From positions 1 through 32,548 of the forward strand of contig JAGBPB010000049.1 of the NCBI GenBank assembly GCA_017633615.1: a stretch of 32,548 nt of DNA, read 5' to 3'. Every line of letters begins with the position of its first letter. Within the stretch, counting starts at the first letter, position 1. The notes under the pieces were generated by a model. That model had not been told where the DNA came from. It did no database searches and was given only the letters and a program-made list of their open reading frames with translations. The position numbers and the translations under genes are program-made. The stretch comes from Bacteroidaceae bacterium (GTDB lineage: Bacteria; Bacteroidota; Bacteroidia; Bacteroidales; Bacteroidaceae). Shown here in pieces: positions 28,053 through 32,548 of this stretch.

Positions 28053-28290
28053 TCTCTTCCCTCTTTGCTCTAATATGTGTTCCTATGCCATCAACATTCA
28101 GTATGATCCAGTATGTTTTTTCGCAGCGTCGGCACCATACGCTGACCTGTCCATTCTTCAGCAACTGCCACTTATCGTTTCTCTTCCAGAAGTGGCGCTG
28201 ATTGCAATATGGACATGTTGCACGCCCAAATCGCTCGCGCTCATCCCTCTGGATATCCTTGCATCCGGTTTTGATCTTAAATCCGATCAT
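27979..28290 (-). CDS. Small zinc-ribbon protein
   Basis: This 103-aa protein with ATCPYCNQRHFWKRNDKWQL and SVWCRRCEKTYWIIL forms a C-x2-C...C-x2-C zinc ribbon, like small phage proteins that bind nucleic acid. ATG 28290 follows GGGGGAAGGA, and its ATGA overlaps the stop of the previous gene. The last 25 residues are low-complexity (Gly, Asp, Ser), because this part is shared with the nested membrane gene in another frame. Confidence 0.75.
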   Translation of the reverse strand: MIGFKIKTGCKDIQRDERERFGRATCPYCNQRHFWKRNDKWQLLKNGQVSVWCRRCEKTYWIILNVDGIGTHIRAKREENDDSDNFGGIGSGLDSRSGCGNDL

Positions 28291-28565
28291 TCCTTCCCCC
28301 TTTCCAGAAGGATCACCATTTGTCCGTACGATATGCCGCGCTCCCTTGCCATCTGACATACCTCGTCCAGCGTGTACTTCCTCTGCTTCTTTTGTTTTTC
28401 CGGCTTCGGCTCATTCCCCGGCGATCTGGTATAATAGCTCTTCTTTGGTTTTTTCTCTTCTTCCTTCTGACACCAACTACACATATATTTGCCTTCTCGC
28501 GCTTTTGCCAGTCCACACTTGATACAGATGCCCCTCTTGATCAGCATATCTTCAATCTTGTTCAT
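28287..28565 (-). CDS. Small zinc-site protein with C-terminal helix
   Basis: This 92-aa protein has CIKCGLAKAREGKYMCSWCQ (C-x2-C...C-x2-C), then a Lys/Pro-rich linker (PKPEKQKKQRK) and a helical end (LDEVCQMARERGISYGQMVI) that resembles short helix-turn-helix segments of phage proteins. GTGAGGATAT precedes the ATG. It belongs to the run of small zinc proteins in the early unit. The function is unknown. Confidence 0.72.
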   Translation of the reverse strand: MNKIEDMLIKRGICIKCGLAKAREGKYMCSWCQKEEEKKPKKSYYTRSPGNEPKPEKQKKQRKYTLDEVCQMARERGISYGQMVILLERGKE

Positions 28566-28571
28566 ATATCC

Positions 28572-28919
28572 TCACATATAATTCTTTCCGAATATTCTCC
28601 GGAACTCCTGATGCGCTTCCTCTGTCCCAGCCTCCGCCCTTGCATACTTCCGCTCCCACGCCTGCTGTCCGATCTGTTTCAGACGGATATCGTTTGTCTT
28701 GTCCGGATTGTTGTGGATCGCATCGTGCGCCCCGTGGATGTCTCCCTGATGGTGATACCGGCAGAGCATCACCTTTAATCCATACTTTTCTGAAAGATTA
28801 CGGTTCGGACCATAAAAGATATGGTGCTCTTCCAGATCCCTTTTCTCGCTCTCATCGCCCCGCCATCTCTCACAGATGAAACACCTGCCGGTCTTTTTAT
28901 CCTGGATGATCGATTTCAA
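28572..28919 (-). CDS. HNH-like nuclease domain protein
   Basis: This 115-aa protein has a zinc pair CFICERW, then EEHHIFYGPNRNLSEKYGLK and VMLCRYHHQGDIHGAHDAIH: the His-His...Asn...Cys-x2-His pattern of small HNH-type phage recombination nucleases. It starts with TTG at 28919 (TTGA overlap with the upstream stop), after AGAGGGAAAGG. It may act in recombination or processing of replication intermediates. Confidence 0.75.
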   Translation of the reverse strand: MKSIIQDKKTGRCFICERWRGDESEKRDLEEHHIFYGPNRNLSEKYGLKVMLCRYHHQGDIHGAHDAIHNNPDKTNDIRLKQIGQQAWERKYARAEAGTEEAHQEFRRIFGKNYM

Positions 28920-29353
28920 ACTGCCTTTCCCTCTTCCGCTGCCATAATTGCCACCTCGTCATTAATGATCTTTCCCTTCTCCGACCAGTTCACTCCGAAG
29001 CGCTCAATGATACTCTTGAAGTCGTTCAGATCATGGTGCCGGACATACTTGGTATCATCGTCAGAACCTACATGGAGCAGTTCGTGCCAAATCACTACGG
29101 CAATTTGCTCCATACTCATTTCCTTCAGATTTGGCTCAAACAGTGTGATCGTAAAATCACACGGTATCGCCCATTTATTCTTCTCCTGCACCTTCTCGCA
29201 CTCGCCATAGACTCTGCGCCGCTTTGATTTCTTTTCTGCTGTACTGGAAAGATAGATGATGTTCTCACTCTTCAGAGCTTCCAGTTCTTCCACATTGTCG
29301 ATCAGGAACTCACCTATCTTTGTGTATCGTTCCGATATCTGTCTGGTATCCAT
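28916..29353 (-). CDS. Putative phage metallopeptidase
   Basis: This 145-aa protein has the zinc-peptidase motif HELLH (H90, E91, H94) in AVVIWHELLHVG and a later HHDLNDFKSI, matching the putative phage metallopeptidase domain family. Its substrate is unknown. The start overlaps the ParB-domain stop (TGATG), and its end overlaps the next TTG start, so the three genes are tightly coupled. Confidence 0.83.
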   Translation of the reverse strand: MDTRQISERYTKIGEFLIDNVEELEALKSENIIYLSSTAEKKSKRRRVYGECEKVQEKNKWAIPCDFTITLFEPNLKEMSMEQIAVVIWHELLHVGSDDDTKYVRHHDLNDFKSIIERFGVNWSEKGKIINDEVAIMAAEEGKAV

Positions 29354-30732
29354 CAGTCTTCCTCCTCTTCTTCATCCTTTTCGTACAGGTCGCTGGTACC
29401 GCCAACGATCGCCCATTCCCTCTTGCTCACTTTGTATCCGCACTCATCCAGGAAGTTGTACATCGTCTGCCAGCTTTCCTGAGAAAAGCCCTCCTGGTAG
29501 TAACCGCTACTGTCACAAGGGATGTGTCTCATATGCCACCGACATTCCAGCGCCGCGTAGATCATCCGGATCACATTGACCGGATCAAACTCTGCATCCT
29601 TGGCCGCATCCTCCGCGTTGAGATCATATACTTCGATCTCCTCCTCGCTCTTCCCGATCAGCTCTGCATACAGCTCGCCGTCGATATCCTCACTGCCAAC
29701 CCAGCAGTATGTTACCCAGTAGAGCATCCGGTTATATGGCAGGTCTTTCCGTTCTGTCTTGCTCTTCATATAGTTCAAGCGCATCGTGCGCAAGGTTTCC
29801 GCCTCTTCGTTCCGGGCCTGCTCTCTCTTTTGCCTTTTTTGCCGCTCTTCAAGTACCTTCTCGTATGCGGTATCATCGTCCTCTTCGTATTCAACCTCCG
29901 CATCTGCTTCCGGTTCGTTCTCTTTATCTATCGCGTAGATTGTCATAGATCTTGCGCTGTTAAAGAAGAAGACATATCTGTACATCTCACTGAACTGCGG
30001 CAGCGGCTTTTCCCGATCTGCTTCGTAGTAATAGAAACTATCCTCATAGGTTCCGTATTTAGGTGCCTGATATACCTGCTCTGCCTTCCCTTTGAGCAGT
30101 CCGGCCATACACTTCTGCCATAGGTCGTACTTTTCCTTGTTCATCTGCTGCGTGATATAGTATGAAAAATCATCACTGCCCACATTCTTCAGAAGTTCCT
30201 GCCTTGCCTCTTCGTCCCGTACCCCGGCCAGTTTTTCCATATCTGCTATCGTGATCTGCTTCATTGTCTCTTCCGGTACTTCCGAATAGTCCAGTTCCAG
30301 ATCCGCAATCTTCTTTCGTTCTTTCAGTGATTTCTTTGACAGACCTGTCTTTTTCGACAGTTCATCGATATTGAATCCCAGATCGAGCGTCATCTGTACG
30401 CCCTTGGATTCTTCGATCAGATTCAAGTCTCTGCGTTGCATATTCTCCAGCAGCATTGTGGCGATCTGCTCGCCCTCGTCCATATTCTCTTCAATACGGC
30501 ACGGTACTTTCTTCAGCCCCGCCTCTCTGGCTGCCAGTAACCGGCGATTACCGATCACCACAAGATAGTATCCTTCCGTAGCCTGATCCGGCACTACCGT
30601 CAGATTTTGCAGTATGCCGTTTTCCTTAACGGATGCCGTCAGCTCCTCTATGCCATCATAGGACTTACGCACATTTTTCGGATGCTGCCGTAATTTCTTA
30701 ATGTCGATATATGTCTGTAATCCTGCTGCCAT
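29353..30732 (-). CDS. ParB/Spo0J-domain protein
   Basis: This 459-aa protein has an N-terminal ParB domain (about 8-95: IDIKKLRQHPKNVRKSYDGI, ENGILQNLTVV, VVIGNRRLLAAREAGLKKVP) and then a helix-turn-helix (about 110-155: GFNIDELSKKTGLSKKSLKE). The long C-terminal part is acidic with a Glu-rich coiled segment and an acidic tail (EKDEEEEE). The GNRR motif binds CTP in ParB proteins. No ParA is present, so plain partition is unlikely; ParB-domain proteins in phages often regulate transcription or replication. AAAGGGGAAAAGAA precedes ATG 30732. The palindromes at 1043-1149 are one possible target. Confidence 0.88.
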   Translation of the reverse strand: MAAGLQTYIDIKKLRQHPKNVRKSYDGIEELTASVKENGILQNLTVVPDQATEGYYLVVIGNRRLLAAREAGLKKVPCRIEENMDEGEQIATMLLENMQRRDLNLIEESKGVQMTLDLGFNIDELSKKTGLSKKSLKERKKIADLELDYSEVPEETMKQITIADMEKLAGVRDEEARQELLKNVGSDDFSYYITQQMNKEKYDLWQKCMAGLLKGKAEQVYQAPKYGTYEDSFYYYEADREKPLPQFSEMYRYVFFFNSARSMTIYAIDKENEPEADAEVEYEEDDDTAYEKVLEERQKRQKREQARNEEAETLRTMRLNYMKSKTERKDLPYNRMLYWVTYCWVGSEDIDGELYAELIGKSEEEIEVYDLNAEDAAKDAEFDPVNVIRMIYAALECRWHMRHIPCDSSGYYQEGFSQESWQTMYNFLDECGYKVSKREWAIVGGTSDLYEKDEEEEED

Positions 30733-30749
30733 TTCTTTTCCCCTTTCGT

Positions 30750-31250
30750 TCAAACCACTTTCATCATTGTTCCGTAGGCCGGTGCACCTCTGCGGATTGC
30801 TCCGATCAGTTCCGTTTCCAGTCCGGTTGAATACTCATGCGGTCCATCTGTGATATCCTTCAGCTCGTGTTTCGCTAGTTCCTCGTATAGATCCCTATAT
30901 TCCATCCGTATCGGTTCACCCTTGGAATCCACCCAGCCCCGGTCTTTCCAGAGTGGTATATAGTTGTGAATGAATCCGACCAACTGCTTCGTATCACAGA
31001 AGATCTCCACTCGGCTCTTTCCCTTCAGTTCCCGGAGAGCATTCGTCAGTAATAACACTTCCATACACGGCCTGGTCACATACAGACACTTCCGACGCTG
31101 ATTCTGCTTGTCCAACCATTCCTGCGTTTCCGGTGGTTCCCGCCACTCTCCGTCCTTGAAATAGGTCATATAATATGCGCCGATACCCTGCCCTTCGCCA
31201 AGGCCTTCCACTCCACAGAGTGTTTTGATATAGATCCTGATCTCGTTCAT
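30750..31250 (-). CDS. RNase H-fold protein, likely degenerate
   Basis: This 166-aa protein follows the RNase HI plan: a first strand IRIYIKTLCG, GIGAYYMTYFKDGEW, a helix with VLLLTNALREL, a strand RVEIFCDTKQLVGFIHNYI and a later helix with YRDLYEELAKHEL. The usual first Asp (YTDGS) is replaced by IKTLCG, while the D in IFCDTKQL remains, so catalysis is doubtful. It overlaps the upstream gene by four bases (ATGA). The early-gene place suggests a nucleic-acid role. Confidence 0.65.
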   Translation of the reverse strand: MNEIRIYIKTLCGVEGLGEGQGIGAYYMTYFKDGEWREPPETQEWLDKQNQRRKCLYVTRPCMEVLLLTNALRELKGKSRVEIFCDTKQLVGFIHNYIPLWKDRGWVDSKGEPIRMEYRDLYEELAKHELKDITDGPHEYSTGLETELIGAIRRGAPAYGTMMKVV

Positions 31251-31483
31251 CTGAAATCCGCTCCCGTCAGTTCCTGCAATATCTCTATCAACTTCTGCAC
31301 CTCTTCCCAGGTGAGCGCCACACCTTTGAGCATCTTACCTTCCTTTTTATTCCAGCGCCGGATGTCGCACTTCGGTCGTTTGCCACCATAGGAGATCATA
31401 TTGACCTCTGTTGTGTACTGTCCGTCCTCGCTCTGTGACAATATTCCCAGTACTTCTTCTATCTCGTAACTGAATGCTCCCAT
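31247..31483 (-). CDS. YdbC/PC4-like ssDNA-binding protein
   Basis: This 78-aa protein matches the YdbC/PC4 fold seen in Firmicutes: FSYEIEEVLGILSQSEDGQY, VNMISYGGKRPKCDIRRWNK, KMLKGVALTWEEVQKLIEIL (four strands, then a helix). Such proteins bind single-stranded DNA as dimers. In a phage that probably replicates by nicking and strand displacement, it may coat ssDNA. GAGGGTGTAGCA precedes the ATG. Confidence 0.85.
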   Translation of the reverse strand: MGAFSYEIEEVLGILSQSEDGQYTTEVNMISYGGKRPKCDIRRWNKKEGKMLKGVALTWEEVQKLIEILQELTGADFR

Positions 31484-31485
31484 TG

Positions 31486-31902
31486 CTACACCCTCGGTAT
31501 CTCATCAAATATCCTCTTGACCGCCATACGGTCCGCTCTGGAAGTGATCACTGCAAGTGCCCTATTTAAGATATTCGACACGCGCTTCACCACTTCCTTT
31601 TCCACATCATCAAAATCTATAATCTTCCTGCACTTCGCTTCTGCATCTTCCGGAAAAATGCCTTCCTTGTATTCTCCTTTGCCACCGACCTTGAAACGAT
31701 TCCCATACAACTGCTCCCGGTCTTCCTCTGTCAGAAATCCGTGACCGGCTCCCCAAGTCCAGAGCACATCCGCTGCATCCTTCTTCAGGATTGCCGGCCG
31801 CGGTCTTCCTTTTCTTGCGTCCTCTGCTGCGGAGGTAAGTTTCCCGTGAATATCCTCGATCAGCATTTCCCGTATGTCGGTCGAATTTCTGGCATTCTCC
31901 AT
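31486..31902 (-). CDS. Early protein of unknown function
   Basis: This 138-aa soluble protein starts at ATG 31902 after GAGGAGTGAACAGT. Features are a helical N-terminus (IREMLIEDIHGKLTSAAEDA), a middle with DVLWTWGAGHGFLTEEDREQ and a C-terminal helical part (VVKRVSNILNRALAVITSRA). No known family is recognised. It lies between two early genes with short gaps. Confidence 0.7.
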   Translation of the reverse strand: MENARNSTDIREMLIEDIHGKLTSAAEDARKGRPRPAILKKDAADVLWTWGAGHGFLTEEDREQLYGNRFKVGGKGEYKEGIFPEDAEAKCRKIIDFDDVEKEVVKRVSNILNRALAVITSRADRMAVKRIFDEIPRV

Positions 31903-31907
31903 ACTGT

Positions 31908-32243
31908 TCACTCCTCTGCGCTGTTCTGCTGCCGTCTGTAGTCATTCTTCGGTATTGCTTGTTCCGGTTCTGCAATCATCCCCGGTTCTGCTGCCGTGGT
32001 CTCCAGCATTTCCGCTTCGCCCTCGTCCATCTTTTCCCGGATCTGCCTGCGAAGGTCGATCCAGTACACCTTCAAGTCCTTGATCAGATTTTCTGTGTAA
32101 TCCGGAAAGACATCCTCCACATTCTTCGTGACCATATCCTTTGCCAGATCATAGAAATAAAGTTTTGCTTTCCCTTCTATCAGGTCATTCAGTGTACGGC
32201 CTACCCAGTCATACTCGACTGCCAGTTCCTTAATTTCTGCCAC
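31908..32243 (-). CDS. Early acidic protein of unknown function (GTG start)
   Basis: The 111-aa product starts at GTG 32243, six bases after AAGGAGG; the ATG at 32270 would overlap the previous gene by 26 bases and lacks a site. Helical segments include IKELAVEYDWVGRTLNDLIE and ENLIKDLKVYWIDLRRQIRE, and the end is Glu/Ala-rich. No family is recognised. Confidence 0.7.
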   Translation of the reverse strand: MAEIKELAVEYDWVGRTLNDLIEGKAKLYFYDLAKDMVTKNVEDVFPDYTENLIKDLKVYWIDLRRQIREKMDEGEAEMLETTAAEPGMIAEPEQAIPKNDYRRQQNSAEE

Positions 32244-32244
32244 C

Positions 32245-32397
32245 TCACACCTCCTTGCTGACCAGCCCATACAATCCGGCCGGTATGATCACCACAAGAG
32301 CATCTCCCATTCCGGTTCTGCATCCGATGTATGTTGCCAGTACCATACCTGCGATGATAGCCAGCTTCTTCAGATTGATTTCGATTGCAATTTTCAT
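32245..32397 (-). CDS. 50-aa hydrophobic early protein
   Basis: This short protein has a basic start (MKIAIEINLKK) and two hydrophobic stretches (LAIIAGMVLATYIGC; ALVVIIPAGLYGLV), probably one or two membrane passes. Its ATG overlaps the TGA of the gene that crosses the join (ATGA), and it ends just before the next GTG start, sharing AAGGAGG with it. A competing frame from 32407 over the same DNA has no Shine-Dalgarno and reads through both neighbours. The function is unknown. Confidence 0.7.
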   Translation of the reverse strand: MKIAIEINLKKLAIIAGMVLATYIGCRTGMGDALVVIIPAGLYGLVSKEV

Positions 32398-32548
32398 TTC
32401 CGGTCATCCCCTTCCTCTTCCCATTCGTCCAGTATCTGCCGCAGATGATTCGCTACCGTTCCATATATTGCCGCTCTTCCAACACTCCTGGCGTAATCCA
32501 TTTCCGCTCCCTCTTTCCCGTAATACTGATCCGCCCTTTCGTGCCAGC
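32394..32548 (-). CDS. Small early protein, C-terminal part (continues at 1-199 on the circle)
   Basis: This is the end of the 70-aa protein whose start is at 199. Because the first 141 bases are repeated here, the frame is open from the window end to TGA at 32394-32396, ending EWEEEGDDRK. Only 14 bases (32394-32407) are additional to the copy at 1-199. Confidence 0.75.
   Translation of the reverse strand, partial: WHERADQYYGKEGAEMDYARSVGRAAIYGTVANHLRQILDEWEEEGDDRK
32408..32548. repeat. Terminal direct repeat, right copy
   Basis: Exact copy of bases 1-141; see the left copy. The unique circular length is 32,407 bp. Confidence 0.97.

Noticed and set aside
32201..32407. Leftward 68-aa frame near the right end
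   Set aside because: It is out of phase with the 50-aa hydrophobic protein and the GTG-start gene, both of which have better start signals.

Overview
The window is one complete tailed-phage genome. Bases 1-141 are repeated exactly at 32408-32548, so the sequence closes into a circle of 32,407 bp, and one small gene runs across the join. An intact integrase attP site, rather than attL and attR, also points to the excised or virion form. Gene families (HK97-type capsid, DUF4355 scaffold, MuF minor head protein, YjcQ, YdbC, Lachnospiraceae-type small zinc proteins), mid-range base composition and strong AGGAGG ribosome binding sites suggest a temperate siphophage of a gut Clostridia host, probably Lachnospiraceae. 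The host is inferred, not seen.

Layout. The genetic switch is at 0.5-1.9 kb: a rightward XRE repressor (1534-1908) faces a leftward small XRE regulator (1169-1372) across an array of CTTGAA-N5-TTCAAG operators. The rightward arm is short: the repressor, then about 770 bp of small-RNA and small-peptide loci (1.93-2.66 kb), then integrase and attP (2.68-4.0 kb). Everything else is leftward. Reading leftward from the switch, through the join at 1/32407, come a 3D-domain protein and small early proteins, YdbC/PC4-like and RNase H-like proteins, a ParB-domain protein, a metallopeptidase, an HNH-like protein, several zinc-ribbon proteins and an HUH rolling-circle Rep. A late-regulator-like protein, an HNH nuclease, portal, MuF-toxin, terminase, scaffold, capsid, head-tail joining proteins, tail tube, a frameshifted tail chaperone, tape measure, baseplate and fibres follow. 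At the left end are a tRNA-like element, a separately controlled second tyrosine recombinase, holin and amidase.

How it works together. The repressor probably sits exactly between the -35 and -10 of the leftward promoter (1398-1426) to hold lysogeny. On induction the leftward promoters would drive early genes, then structural genes, then lysis, with intrinsic terminators near 25.45, 21.65, 20.22 and 16.03 kb grading expression. Integrase acts at an attP whose core copies the 3' end of a tRNA gene and is flanked by seven TATCACAC arm sites.

The least ordinary part is 1.93-2.66 kb. Three near-consensus rightward promoters follow one another, each with a short putative RNA. Two of these RNAs face tiny leftward genes: a 34-aa peptide and a 29-aa transmembrane peptide. 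The second pair has the layout of a par/Fst-like type I toxin-antitoxin locus. Other points of interest are a 54-bp tandem repeat of nested palindromes (1043-1149), a tRNA-Leu-like element bracketed by an 11-bp direct repeat beside the second recombinase, and a MuF protein with a JAMM-like C-terminal domain followed by two small candidate immunity genes.
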